From the NCBI RefSeq assembly GCF_004803475.1, contig NZ_SRKY01000003.1, forward strand, positions 496,001-560,000: a DNA stretch of 64,000 nucleotides. The letters are read 5' to 3'. This stretch comes from Aliishimia ponticola (GTDB lineage: Bacteria; Pseudomonadota; Alphaproteobacteria; Rhodobacterales; Rhodobacteraceae). The notes beneath the pieces are model-generated. The model was not told the DNA's origin. It saw only the letters and a program-made list of their open reading frames with translations, and did no database searches. Positions 52,663 to 61,197 of the stretch are shown one piece after another; within the stretch, counting starts at the first letter, position 1, and each line of letters opens with the position of its first letter. A program made the translations under genes and the position numbers.

Positions 52663-53160
52663 ATGATTTCGCCCCCCCGCACGTTCTCGCATATCGGTCT
52701 TTCCGTCCCGGACCTTGACGCCGCCGTGAAGTTCTATTCCGAGGTCATGGGGTTCTATGTCCTCATGCAGCCTAGCAAGATCGTCGAGGACGACAGCGCA
52801 ATCGGTGTGATGTGTACCGACGTCTTCGGGCCGGGCTGGCAGCACTTGCGGATTGCCCATCTTTCCACGGGTGACGGTATCGGCATCGAGCTTTTCGAGT
52901 TCGCGGGAAACTATAGCCCGGACGAAAATTTCGCCTTCCGCCGCCATGGGACATTCCATTTCGCGGTTCAGGATCCGGACCTTGAAGGGTTGCTGGCAAA
53001 GATCGTCGCGGCAGGCGGCAAGCAGCGGATGCCGGTTCGAGAATACTTCCCCGGCGAAAAGCCCTATCGCATGGTTTACGTCGAAGACCCGTTTGGGAAC
53101 ATCTTCGAACTTTACAGCCACAGCTATGAACTGACCTATTCTGCGGGCGCATATGCATGA
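52663..53160 (+). CDS. VOC-superfamily (glyoxalase/dioxygenase-like) protein
   Basis: A 165-residue vicinal-oxygen-chelate protein. It has two beta-alpha-beta-beta-beta units: FSHIGLSVPDLDAAVKFYSEVMGF with a metal-ligand His, and GTFHFAVQDPDLEGLLAKIVAAGGK with a second His. It closes with VYVEDPFGNIFELYSHSYEL, where the Glu is the usual last ligand. It could be a lyase, isomerase or ring-cleaving oxygenase on a small acid. GGAGA lies 5 bases before the ATG. The LysR operator just upstream suggests induced expression; a terminator follows, so it is a single-gene unit. Confidence 0.85.
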   Translation: MISPPRTFSHIGLSVPDLDAAVKFYSEVMGFYVLMQPSKIVEDDSAIGVMCTDVFGPGWQHLRIAHLSTGDGIGIELFEFAGNYSPDENFAFRRHGTFHFAVQDPDLEGLLAKIVAAGGKQRMPVREYFPGEKPYRMVYVEDPFGNIFELYSHSYELTYSAGAYA

Positions 53161-53168
53161 TTGGGTCC

Positions 53169-53199
53169 GGGAACAGCCTGCCTGCTTCGGGCTGTTCCC
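53169..53199 (+). terminator. hairpin terminator after the VOC gene
   Basis: GGGAACAGCC/GGCTGTTCCC is a perfect 10-bp stem with an 11-base loop, located 8 bases after the stop. Confidence 0.7.
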
Positions 53200-53333
53200 C
53201 CCCTGCCGTTGCCGCCAGCCGCAGTGTTGTTACGTGCCCCCGGTTCACGGCTTGCCACCAAGGCAGCGCTTTAAAATAAGTTAACGCGCGCTAAGTTTCG
53301 TCCCAATCGGAACTGCAGAAGGACGACGTAGCC

Positions 53334-54503
53334 ATGTTAGCACGGTGGAATAGCTTTACTGGGGGCGCTCTTGCAGCGCTGTTGGCGACATCCGCGTTTG
53401 CACAGCAGGATCACGGCGGTCCGCCGCCCATGTCGGAAGAAGATCAGGCGCTCAGCGCGGCCCTGCAAGAACGGATGGGCGACACCAGCACCCTGATGGG
53501 CAGCCAACCGATGCCGGAAGACGTGGCGCAATGCGGCGAGAGCCCGGGCATCGACCGGCTGGTCTGTCTGGCGGATCTGCTGAAGGCCGACGTCTCGGAC
53601 GAGGTCATGGAGAACCTGCAACACGAGTATTCCGTCGAATTGGCCCAGAATTGGAGCAACCTGCCCGCAGGTGCCTTTCCCAAGCGTCCGGGCGTTTTGT
53701 TGGGCGAGCTGACCACCCGGCAACGCGGCATCGTCAAGGCGATCATGATGGACGCCACCAGTGACCTGCCGAATGAAGGCTGGGACGAGATGGTGCAGAC
53801 GCTGAACGCGGACGATTACATCAATACGGTCAGCACCGACTACAAGGCCGGGTATTCCTCCTACAACACCAAGATCGCCTTCCTTGGCACACCCGCCACG
53901 ACGGGCACGTGGCAGCTGTATTATGGCGGGCACCACATGGCCTTCACCAATACCTATTCAGACGGGGCGCTGGTCGGGGCAACACCGTCCTTCCGCGGGG
54001 TGGAGCCGTTTCCCTATTTCGAGATGAACGGGCGCACCAATGTGCCGCTGACGCAGGAACGCGACGCCTTCGCCACGTTGCTTTCTTCCCTGTCGGACGA
54101 CCAGAAAGCGGCGGCGCGGCTGGACGGAACCTACCGGGATATTCTGGCCGGGCCACAAGCCGATGACGCTATCCCGAACGAATTCGAAGGCTTGGCCGTT
54201 TCGGATTTGACCGACGATCAGACGGCACTGCTTGTGACGGCGATCCGGACATATGTGTTCGATATCTCCGAAGGCGATGCGACCACCTATATGGAGCGAT
54301 ATCTGGATGAGTTGCCGCAGACCTATCTAAGCTTTTCAGGCACGCCGCAGCTCAGCGCCGAAGATGACTATGTCCGCGTACACGGGCCGTCGCTTTGGAT
54401 CGAGTTTTCGATGCAGTCGAACAAATCGACCGGCAAGGTCGGCAATCACCCACATTCGGTCTGGCGCGATCTTGCACACGATTACGGCGGGCAGACGGAA
54501 TGA
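53334..54503 (+). CDS. secreted DUF3500 protein
   Basis: A 389-residue protein with a Sec signal peptide (residues 1-23, ending AFA-QQ). The mature protein carries the DUF3500 landmarks: WSNLPAGAFPKRPGVLLGEL, WQLYYGGHHMAFTNTYSDG, TPSFRGVEPFPYFEMNG, and HPHSVWRDLAHDYG at the C-terminus. The GGHH and HPH clusters could bind metal. The family has no established function; I know it mainly as exported proteins. The start of the next gene overlaps the stop (ATGATG), so both products are likely made together and may work in the periplasm or at the surface. Confidence 0.8.
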   Translation: MLARWNSFTGGALAALLATSAFAQQDHGGPPPMSEEDQALSAALQERMGDTSTLMGSQPMPEDVAQCGESPGIDRLVCLADLLKADVSDEVMENLQHEYSVELAQNWSNLPAGAFPKRPGVLLGELTTRQRGIVKAIMMDATSDLPNEGWDEMVQTLNADDYINTVSTDYKAGYSSYNTKIAFLGTPATTGTWQLYYGGHHMAFTNTYSDGALVGATPSFRGVEPFPYFEMNGRTNVPLTQERDAFATLLSSLSDDQKAAARLDGTYRDILAGPQADDAIPNEFEGLAVSDLTDDQTALLVTAIRTYVFDISEGDATTYMERYLDELPQTYLSFSGTPQLSAEDDYVRVHGPSLWIEFSMQSNKSTGKVGNHPHSVWRDLAHDYGGQTE

Positions 54504-55063
54504 TGTGGCGGCGCGCACTCACCGCGCTGGCGCTTGCCGGTGCGATGCTGGCCGGTGCCGGATCAGACACGGCCCGCGCCCATGGTCTGCCCGGCAGCGT
54601 TCTGACGCTGCAGCAGGCGGAGAACAGGTTGGAACTGGTGATTGAACTCCCGCTCGAAGACCTGATCATCGCGGAACAGAAGCTGGCCCCGCTGGCAGAG
54701 GCAGAGCCTGGCGCGCCCCTGCCCTCACAACAGGCCAGCGCAATCGCCGCCTATTTCGCGGATCATCTGGCACTGGGCCAGGATGCGTGCCCGGCGGCAC
54801 TGACGCTGACGGAGGCGCGCCTGCGGGCGGCACAGGACCATCACCGCGGACGGTATATGCTGGTCATTGCCAGATTTGCGGTGGCCCCGGCGGATACCGC
54901 GCCGCTTTGGCCGCTGGAACTGCGCTATGACGCGGTGATGCATGAGGTGCGCAGCCACCGCGCCATGGTGTATTGGCGGGCATCAGATGGCGCAGCGCAA
55001 GGGCTGGCGGATTTCGGCTATCACACCGCCTTGCGCGGACCGCTCGTCCTGCAACGCGACTAG
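54500..55063 (+). CDS. small secreted protein of unknown function
   Basis: I do not recognise this 187-residue protein. Its signal peptide covers about residues 1-27 (ALALAGAMLAGAGSDTARA, then HGLPGS). The mature part has strands such as RLELVIELPLEDLIIAEQ, a conserved-looking Cys near residue 94, and a C-terminal GLADFGYHTALRGPLVLQRD. The HGLPGS start resembles secreted proteins that begin with a His after processing, which can bind copper. Its ATG overlaps the DUF3500 stop, so the two form a pair. The alternative start is the very next Met. Confidence 0.65.
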   Translation: MMWRRALTALALAGAMLAGAGSDTARAHGLPGSVLTLQQAENRLELVIELPLEDLIIAEQKLAPLAEAEPGAPLPSQQASAIAAYFADHLALGQDACPAALTLTEARLRAAQDHHRGRYMLVIARFAVAPADTAPLWPLELRYDAVMHEVRSHRAMVYWRASDGAAQGLADFGYHTALRGPLVLQRD

Positions 55064-55088
55064 GTGCACAAGCGCCGCCGCTCCCGCG

Positions 55089-55934
55089 TCAGTCGATCAG
55101 CGCGTCGCTGCGTTGGCCTGCGCGCTCATGGTGGATCGGCAGGGTCCGACCGTAAAGCTGGCGCGTGCGTTCGACGCTGCCGACCATGTCCGGTGCCTCC
55201 ACATAAGAAAAAATCGCGACATAGCGCGGCGTCGTTCCTTCAAGCGGTGCCACACGGTGCAGCGAGTACCGCCCCTTGAAGAGTTGCAGATCGCCCGGTT
55301 CCAGTTCCAGCGAAACGACCCTGTCGGATTGCCCTGCCAGCACTTTGGACACCTCTCCGAAATGCTCATCCACGCTGTCGCGGATCATCGGCGCGTATTC
55401 AAACGCCCCCCCGCCATCGGCATTTTGCAGCGCGAGCGTGACAGTGAAGTTGTTCGTATCGAAATGCCAGGGAAAGCCGTTCCCGGCCTCGGCCGCATTC
55501 ACCATCATATCCGCCAGCGGGTCGGCATAGCGGAAGAAGCGGTCTTCCGGCTCTTGCAGGCACTCGCGAATGAACGTGTCGAACCCGTCGCTGTCATGAA
55601 TGCGCCGTAGCGGCCCGTCCGGGGCGAAGTTATCTGCCGGGATAAACGCGTTGGAGCGGTCAAAGAACTGCCGCCTTGGGTCGTCCGGCGGCAGGCTGGT
55701 GTCTTCGGCGGTGAAATAGGCATTGGTGCGCGAATGGCTGCTGTGGCTTTTATCCGCGACGCTGTCCGCCTCTGCCACGGCTTCGGCGATGCCCTGCGGC
55801 GTCAGGAATCCCTTGAGAACCGCACAGCCCCGCTCTGCCAGCCCTGCCCGGACCTCTGCGAGAATTGCGTCGCGCGCAGGTCCGGGCGTGGCGATTGGGT
55901 AACGATCCAGATCGATCAAGTCACGTGCAAGCAT
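55089..55934 (-). CDS. 2-oxoglutarate/Fe(II)-dependent oxygenase (HalD/ArpA-like)
   Basis: A 281-residue double-stranded beta-helix oxygenase. The iron triad is visible: His157 and Asp159 in PWHFDTNNF, and His226 in GRYSLHRVAP. Arg237 (TTPRYVAIFSY) is in place for 2-oxoglutarate. The Asp at the second ligand position argues for hydroxylase rather than halogenase chemistry. The HFDTNNFTVTLALQNADGGGAF pattern is shared by HalD/ArpA-type amino-acid oxygenases. It is the last gene of a four-gene minus-strand operon with another 2-oxoglutarate oxygenase. The substrate is probably an amino acid or betaine, but this is inference. Confidence 0.8.
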   Translation of the reverse strand: MLARDLIDLDRYPIATPGPARDAILAEVRAGLAERGCAVLKGFLTPQGIAEAVAEADSVADKSHSSHSRTNAYFTAEDTSLPPDDPRRQFFDRSNAFIPADNFAPDGPLRRIHDSDGFDTFIRECLQEPEDRFFRYADPLADMMVNAAEAGNGFPWHFDTNNFTVTLALQNADGGGAFEYAPMIRDSVDEHFGEVSKVLAGQSDRVVSLELEPGDLQLFKGRYSLHRVAPLEGTTPRYVAIFSYVEAPDMVGSVERTRQLYGRTLPIHHERAGQRSDALID

Positions 55935-55996
55935 TGGAATGCCTCCCCTACGAGTGGTCCCCGCCGGACCGCCCGGCGGGGCAGTTCCGTCGAAGC

Positions 55997-57142
55997 TTAC
56001 GCGCTTTGCAGCTGCTCCGCTTCGGGTATCAATCCGGTATGGCCCTGCTTGGCGAGCACACGGTAGGTGCTGCGCAGCGCGCCCCGGTCGGTGTAGCAGC
56101 CACGCAGGTGGCGCATACCGCTATCGGCGACATAGCCTTCCCGGCCATGCACGATCCGGTGATTATCGAAGATCACGCAATTGCCCGCTTCGGACCGGAA
56201 CCGCACGAGAAAGCGATCTTCCTGCATCATCTTCAGGAACTTGATGAAGGCCGGGTAATAGCTGTCGAGCAGGTCTTGCGGCAGGTCCATGATGTCTTGC
56301 AGGTGCTGCGAGATGGTCACGCCCGTCACGCGCCCTTCGGGATCGGTTTCGATGACACGCTGGTGCGCGCGGTAGTCCCAATTGTCGTGGCGATAGTAGA
56401 ACGGGATCTTGTAATCGGCGAGCAGGCGGAAGGCTTCGGGATCTTCGGCCCGCAGCGCTTCGGCGACGGCAGCCCCGTCAAGGAACAGGGACAACCCGCC
56501 TTCGACAGTATTTTCGATGCAATGCAGGAATTGCACGCCGGGCGCGGCTTCTTCGCCGGGCAAGTCGGTATGCATCTCCAGCGGGCCTGCCGTGAAGGCC
56601 AGATTTGTTGGTTCGATTTCAACGCGCACGTCGAAGAACAGACCTTCGGCGGACGGGGTGATCGGCCCGACCGCGTTCACAAGACGCGGCAGGCTGTCAT
56701 TATCCGCGTCCATGCCAGTGACGATGGCGATACCGTCCTCGATCAGCGCACGGGTCAGTTGCGCGCGCGCATCCGGGTCGGTCAGAACGGCGTTCTGCGG
56801 AACGCGGGTCAGGTTCGTGCCTTTGTCGGAATACCACAGCTTGCGCGGCAGATCGGCAGGATCTTCGGCCCGGCCCCGTGCGGCAAAGGTTTCAAGCACG
56901 CTCAGCGGGATGCGGCTGATCTGCGGTTCGGTCTGCCAGTCCACGACCAGTACATCACCGTCGATCTGGGCGGATTTGGCGCGCGGCAGATCGGGCAGCG
57001 AGGCCACGTCGAAAATGCGTTCGCGCGTTTGCGCATCAATGCAGCTTGGGCAGGCATCGCGCAGCCAGCAATAATTGAAATAGGCGGCGCCCGTTCGCAG
57101 GGGAACGGTCAGGCCGGAATCGTACAGGGTGATCTGGGTCAT
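55997..57142 (-). CDS. gamma-butyrobetaine-hydroxylase-like 2-oxoglutarate oxygenase (TauD/BBOX family)
   Basis: A 381-residue protein. The N-terminal DUF971-type zinc unit reads YCWLRDACPSC, as in gamma-butyrobetaine and trimethyllysine hydroxylases. The catalytic TauD domain has His191/Asp193 (EMHTDLPGEE) and His332 (VHGREGY) as iron ligands, with a following Arg-rich segment (GMRHLRGCYTDRGALRSTYRVL) for 2-oxoglutarate. The family hydroxylates carnitine precursors; TauD relatives act on taurine or other small zwitterions. The start 16 codons downstream of the first Met is used to avoid overlap with the aldolase gene. It probably hydroxylates a betaine or amino-acid substrate for the adjacent dehydrogenase and aldolase. 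Confidence 0.85.
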   Translation of the reverse strand: MTQITLYDSGLTVPLRTGAAYFNYCWLRDACPSCIDAQTRERIFDVASLPDLPRAKSAQIDGDVLVVDWQTEPQISRIPLSVLETFAARGRAEDPADLPRKLWYSDKGTNLTRVPQNAVLTDPDARAQLTRALIEDGIAIVTGMDADNDSLPRLVNAVGPITPSAEGLFFDVRVEIEPTNLAFTAGPLEMHTDLPGEEAAPGVQFLHCIENTVEGGLSLFLDGAAVAEALRAEDPEAFRLLADYKIPFYYRHDNWDYRAHQRVIETDPEGRVTGVTISQHLQDIMDLPQDLLDSYYPAFIKFLKMMQEDRFLVRFRSEAGNCVIFDNHRIVHGREGYVADSGMRHLRGCYTDRGALRSTYRVLAKQGHTGLIPEAEQLQSA

Positions 57143-57158
57143 AGTGCGTATCTCGTGA

Positions 57159-57911
57159 TCAGGTGGCGTAGTCGGCGGTTTCATGGTCAAGGATTTTGCG
57201 GATGGCGGTCAGATGCGCCTCTGCCTGCCCGGGGTAATCTTCGAGTTCCTGGGCAGTCTTTTCTGCAATGTCTTCGGGGATCAGGCGCAGCTTTTGCCCG
57301 GTCTGAAGCGCGCGGATATAGGTCTCTGCCGCGCGTTCAAAATAGTAGAGGCGGTTGAAGGCGTCGGCCACGTCGCGGCCCAGCACCAGCACGCCGTGAT
57401 TGCCCATGACCATCACCTTTTTGGCGGGGTCGGTCAGCATCGCGGCGCAGCGCTCTCCCTCATCTTCGAAGGCCAGCCCGCCGAACTGTTCATCGATCAC
57501 CACACGGTTGTAGAACGTCGCGGTGTTCTGATCGATCGGTGGCATCGTGCTGTCGGCAAGAGAGGCCAGAACCGTCGAAAAGATCGAATGGGCATGCATC
57601 ACGCAGCGCGCATGGGGGCAGCGCCGGTGGATCGATCCGTGCAGGCCCCATGCGGTTGGGTCCGGCGCATCGGGGCGGTTCAGCGCATCGGGATCATTGG
57701 CGTCCAGAAGCAGCAATTCCGAGGCACGGATGCGCGAGAAATGCGCCTGATTGGGGTTGATCAGGAATTGCGTGCCTTCAGGATTGACGGCGAGGCTGAA
57801 GTGGTTGGCCACGGCCTCGTGCATGTTCAGGCGCGCAGTCCAGCGAAACGCAGCGGCAAGGTCGGTGCGTTCCTGCCAGTGGCTGATATTCGGCGCGGCG
57901 TCGAGGCTCAT
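57159..57911 (-). CDS. class II aldolase/adducin-family protein
   Basis: A 250-residue class II aldolase fold. The metal site shows HAHS in CVMHAHSIFSTVLASL, and a further His lies in VMGNHGVLVLGRDVADAF. The N-terminal helical part, RWTARLNMHEAVANHFSLAV, is family-typical. Members cleave phosphorylated sugars or decarboxylate 3-oxo acids such as 3-oxo-tetronate phosphate. Here it follows a beta-hydroxyacid dehydrogenase by 5 bases, as in acid-sugar operons where the dehydrogenase makes a 3-oxo acid and the aldolase-fold enzyme breaks it. No kinase is present, so the substrate may be unphosphorylated. Confidence 0.85.
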   Translation of the reverse strand: MSLDAAPNISHWQERTDLAAAFRWTARLNMHEAVANHFSLAVNPEGTQFLINPNQAHFSRIRASELLLLDANDPDALNRPDAPDPTAWGLHGSIHRRCPHARCVMHAHSIFSTVLASLADSTMPPIDQNTATFYNRVVIDEQFGGLAFEDEGERCAAMLTDPAKKVMVMGNHGVLVLGRDVADAFNRLYYFERAAETYIRALQTGQKLRLIPEDIAEKTAQELEDYPGQAEAHLTAIRKILDHETADYAT

Positions 57912-57916
57912 ACCGC

Positions 57917-58885
57917 TTACTCCGCCGCCAAGGGGCGCGCACGACCCGGAGGAAAGACCTCATAGCCGCGTTCTTCGGGCTCATCGTCGATCAGCTCGGC
58001 CGGGAAGCCATCGGCAAGGATGGAAAGGCCGGTCGCCTCTTCCAGACGGCGGATGATGTCGTCGGTGTTTGCGCGTTCACCATAGCGGGTCTGGCCGTCA
58101 CGCATGATGTCGATGACCATCGGCGACAATTCCAGCGGGACGTCATTGCGGTCTGCGATATTCTGGAACAGGCCCAGATCCTTCAGGATCAAATCCATGG
58201 TGAAGTTCACATCGCGCGAGCCGTTCAGGATCAACTGGCTTTCCGTTTCATGCACAAAGCTGGTGCCGGAGGAGATTTTCATCGCCTCGTAGGTGGTGGC
58301 CATATCCATGCCCGCGGCCTTCATCGTGACCAGTGCCTCGCAGCAGGTCAGCAGGTTCGCGGTGGCAAGGTAGTTGGTCATCACCTTCAGCGTCGACGCC
58401 GTGCCCAGCGGGCCGGTATGCAGCACGCGGCGGCCCAGATGCGTCAGCAGCGGCAGCACCTTTTCAAAGGTCTCGCGGTCACACCCGGCAAAGATCGAGA
58501 TATTGCCCGTATCCGCCCGGTGACAGCCACCCGAGACGGGGCAATCGACCGGCGTGCCGCCCTTTTCTTCGACCAGCGCAGCAAGACGGCGAATTTCGGC
58601 ATCATCGGTCGTCGACATTTCCATCCATGTCTTGCCGGGGCCGATTTCGGCAAGCATTTCGTCCATCACGGCAGCAGAGGCGGCAGGCGACGGCAGGCAG
58701 GTGATGACCACATCGCTATCGCGCATCAGGGCGGCAGGGCTTTGCGCCGTCCCTGCCCCGCGCGCGGCGAAATCCGCCATCAGGTCTTCCTTGCGGTCCA
58801 GTACCGTCAGGTCGATCCCGTTGCGCAACAGGCTGCCCGCCAGTTTGCCCCCCAGATTTCCCAGACCAATAAACCCGACTTTCAT
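57917..58885 (-). CDS. beta-hydroxyacid dehydrogenase (3-hydroxyisobutyrate dehydrogenase-like)
   Basis: A 322-residue NAD(P)-dependent enzyme. Rossmann motif VGFIGLGNLGGKLAGSLL, substrate signature DCPVSGGCHRADTGNISIFAGC, catalytic Lys in STLKVMTNYLATANLL, and the C-terminal helical domain DVNFTMDLILKDL. The family oxidises 3-hydroxy acids (3-hydroxyisobutyrate, tartronate semialdehyde, L-threonate type). It is the first gene of the four-gene operon. Its 3' end extends about 25 residues beyond the usual length. It probably oxidises the hydroxylated product made by the downstream oxygenases. Confidence 0.88.
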   Translation of the reverse strand: MKVGFIGLGNLGGKLAGSLLRNGIDLTVLDRKEDLMADFAARGAGTAQSPAALMRDSDVVITCLPSPAASAAVMDEMLAEIGPGKTWMEMSTTDDAEIRRLAALVEEKGGTPVDCPVSGGCHRADTGNISIFAGCDRETFEKVLPLLTHLGRRVLHTGPLGTASTLKVMTNYLATANLLTCCEALVTMKAAGMDMATTYEAMKISSGTSFVHETESQLILNGSRDVNFTMDLILKDLGLFQNIADRNDVPLELSPMVIDIMRDGQTRYGERANTDDIIRRLEEATGLSILADGFPAELIDDEPEERGYEVFPPGRARPLAAE

Positions 58886-59081
58886 AATGTGCTCCGATGC
58901 GCCGATATCATTCGGGATACTGTGCCAAGTTTCTTGGGCGCTTAAAAACGATGGGATTGCACGCTGAGGCCAAAAATTATTTGAACCGGCACGGGTGCAA
59001 GCGCGCAGGATGTGCCGCGCCGCGCGCAGCTTTTGACACGCGATGACGGCGGCAAAGGTCGGTGTGGGATAGGCCGGAGGG

Positions 59082-59102
59082 CGCGGGCGGAGCGCGCCCG
59101 CG
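59082..59102 (-). terminator. hairpin after the OsmC gene
   Basis: CGCGGGCG/CGCCCGCG, an 8-bp perfect stem with a short loop, lies 12 bases beyond the OsmC stop (minus strand). No T-tract is present. Confidence 0.5.
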
Positions 59103-59114
59103 AGGTGCGCGTGT

Positions 59115-59519
59115 TCAGCCCTTGCGCCGGATGGTTCCGGTCAGCTCGATCACATCGCTTAGCGTGTTGGAAATCGTGCCATATTTGCGGATATTGCGGT
59201 GCAGCAGGTCGAGCCTTTGATCGCTCTCATCAGTGTCGACCACGATGTCATATTCGATACGCACCATCTTCGGCGGGCTGTCCTGCCGAACACCGTGCAG
59301 GGCGATCTCCATCCCGCGCAATTCAAAGCCCAGCATCGGCGCGACACGCTCCGCCCCTTTCAACATGCAGGCCGACAGACTCGCCAACAGCAGTTCGGCC
59401 GGATTGAACGCATCCTCGCGGCCCGCCAAATCGGTATCCAGAACGATCTTTGCGTCCTTGGCGTGGGCCTGCGCGCCGTGTTCGTCGATCCGGCGGGCCG
59501 TGACATTGTATTCAAGCAT
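59115..59519 (-). CDS. OsmC-family protein
   Basis: A 134-residue OsmC/Ohr-fold protein. The only Cys, in LLLASLSACMLKGAERVA, is the C-terminal peroxidatic Cys region of the family. The usual partner Cys near residue 60 is missing, so classical thiol peroxidase activity of the two-Cys type is doubtful. The N-terminal strand TARRIDEHGAQAHAKDAKIVLDT carries the family fold. It ends the ArsR-controlled operon, 30 bases after the thioredoxin-like gene. It may bind thiol or sulfur species produced in metal or redox stress. Confidence 0.8.
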   Translation of the reverse strand: MLEYNVTARRIDEHGAQAHAKDAKIVLDTDLAGREDAFNPAELLLASLSACMLKGAERVAPMLGFELRGMEIALHGVRQDSPPKMVRIEYDIVVDTDESDQRLDLLHRNIRKYGTISNTLSDVIELTGTIRRKG

Positions 59520-59549
59520 GGTTTTGCCTTCTGTCCTGATCCTGAGACG

Positions 59550-59786
59550 TCAGGCCGTCAACCATTGTTCCAGCTTGGCTTCGTCAGGAAGCCCGCCCGC
59601 GTGGACAAGCTTTCCGTCAATCGCGATGCCGGGCGTCGACATGACGCCTGCCATGGCCATGGATTTGGTGTCTGACACCTTTTCAATCGCGACGTCGATA
59701 CCCAGTTTCGTGGCCGCATCGCGCACCATTTTCTCGGTCGTTTCACAGCGCTGGCAGCCGGGGCCGTAGACTTTGACGGTTTTCAC
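59550..59786 (-). CDS. small thioredoxin-like disulfide protein
   Basis: A 78-residue thioredoxin-fold protein with the redox pair Cys11/Cys14 in VYGPGCQRCETTEKMV and a cis-Pro region MSTPGIAIDGKLVHAG. It belongs to the redox-active disulfide protein 2 group, which is regularly encoded next to DUF318 permeases. It may supply reducing power to the permease Cys cluster or bind metal. It lies 34 bases after the permease stop. Confidence 0.88.
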   Translation of the reverse strand: MKTVKVYGPGCQRCETTEKMVRDAATKLGIDVAIEKVSDTKSMAMAGVMSTPGIAIDGKLVHAGGLPDEAKLEQWLTA

Positions 59787-59820
59787 GGGATGTCCTTTCA
59801 GGAAGGGTCATTCAGACCGG

Positions 59821-60879
59821 TTACAGAAGCAAGTTGAAGAGATAGCCGGTCGCCAAGATGCCCGAGGCGACGACGGCGATGAAAATCGCGATGAGCCGCA
59901 AGGTCAGCACCTGCTTGAGAATGATCATCTCTGGCAGCGACAGCGCGATCACCGACATCATGAAGGCCAGCGTCGTGCCCAGCGCCGCCCCTTTGCCAAG
60001 CAGCGCTTCGACGATGGGAATGACGCCCGCAGCATTGGTGTACATCGGCACGCCGACAACGACCGCCGCCGGCACCGACCACCACGCCTCGCCGCCCATT
60101 ATTCTAAGCATCGTGGCTTCGGGAACATACCCATGGATCAGCGCGCCAATGCCGATGCCGACCAGGACCCAAATCCAGACCTTGCCCACGATCTCGCGCA
60201 CCTGTTCGGCACCGATTTTCAACCGGTCGGTAAAGGTGAGTGTCTCTTCCGGCAAATCGTTCAGCGGGCCTGCGTTCAACTCGCGCACCCAGTCCTGAAG
60301 ATAGCGTTCCAGCCCCATCTTCCCCATCACATAGCCCGCGATGGTGGCGATGGAGAACCCGAACACCAAATAGATCGTGGCGATCTTCCACCCCACCAGC
60401 GCGTAAAGCAGACCAAGGCCGACAGGCCCCACCATCGGGCCCGCGATCAGGAAGGAAAACGTCACGCCCAAGGGCACCCCGGCGGATACGAAGCCGATGA
60501 ACAGCGGCACGGAAGAGCATGAACAGAACGGTGTCAGAACCCCCAGAAACGCCGCCAGCGGGTAGCCGAAAATCTCGCGCTTGCCGGCTAGAACCGCGCG
60601 TGTCTTTTCGGGGCTGAACCAACTGCGCAGCACCCCCGTTACAAAGACGATGCCGGTCAGAAGCAGCAGCACTTTGGGCACGTCATAGACGAAGAAGGCG
60701 ATCGCTTCGCCGGTGTGACTGTCCCGCGCCACGGGAAACAGGCTGGTGACCCATTCGGAAAACGGGATCAACTGGCCATATGCCACCCAGCCCGCGACGG
60801 CGGCGGCAAGAACGCCCGCGTACCAAAGCCATTCCCGCGCTGCGGGCGGCGGAGAAATCTCGTGCGTTTCTGTGGTCAT
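59821..60879 (-). CDS. DUF318-type permease (ArsP/SO_0444-like)
   Basis: A 352-residue integral membrane protein with about eight helices. The key loop TPFCSCSSVPLFIGFVSAGVPLG carries the paired Cys of this permease family. A second repeat has IPIVEALLGKGAALGTTLAFMMSVIALSLPEMIILKQV. Family members export trivalent organoarsenicals (ArsP) or metals. Partner genes here are ArsR, thioredoxin-like and OsmC. The start overlaps the ArsR stop as ATGA. The substrate could be an arsenical, antimonial or another thiophilic metal. Confidence 0.85.
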   Translation of the reverse strand: MTTETHEISPPPAAREWLWYAGVLAAAVAGWVAYGQLIPFSEWVTSLFPVARDSHTGEAIAFFVYDVPKVLLLLTGIVFVTGVLRSWFSPEKTRAVLAGKREIFGYPLAAFLGVLTPFCSCSSVPLFIGFVSAGVPLGVTFSFLIAGPMVGPVGLGLLYALVGWKIATIYLVFGFSIATIAGYVMGKMGLERYLQDWVRELNAGPLNDLPEETLTFTDRLKIGAEQVREIVGKVWIWVLVGIGIGALIHGYVPEATMLRIMGGEAWWSVPAAVVVGVPMYTNAAGVIPIVEALLGKGAALGTTLAFMMSVIALSLPEMIILKQVLTLRLIAIFIAVVASGILATGYLFNLLL

Positions 60880-61163
60880 GCCATTTCCTGTTCGAACATC
60901 TTCTCGGCCCTCAAAACAGCCGTGATCACCGCCGCGATTTCACGCGGGATGTCTGGATTTTGCCGATACCTGACCCACTGGGCGTCGCGCCGATCCACAA
61001 CCAAGCCCGCTTCGCGCAGAACTTTCATGTGGCGGGACATCCGGCTTTGACTCGCATCCAGCCGGTCCATCAATTCGCACACGCAGTGTTCCCCTCCATC
61101 CCAGATAATGGCGAGGGCAGCACGGCGGGTCGAATCGCCAAGGGCATCAAGTATCCGTTGCAT
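60876..61163 (-). CDS. ArsR/SmtB-family repressor with CxC motif
   Basis: A 95-residue winged-helix repressor. Cys27 and Cys29 in HCVCELMDRLDASQSRMSRHMKVL form the CxC of the arsenic/antimony-sensing alpha3N site type; the recognition helix follows immediately. REAGLVVDRRDAQWVRYRQ is the wing. It is first in its operon and overlaps the permease gene by ATGA. The perfect palindrome TTGACATATGTCAA at 61198-61211 is the probable operator. Confidence 0.9.
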   Translation of the reverse strand: MQRILDALGDSTRRAALAIIWDGGEHCVCELMDRLDASQSRMSRHMKVLREAGLVVDRRDAQWVRYRQNPDIPREIAAVITAVLRAEKMFEQEMA

Positions 61164-61197
61164 GGGCTATGCGTATGCGCCGTGCCGCATATGCGCG

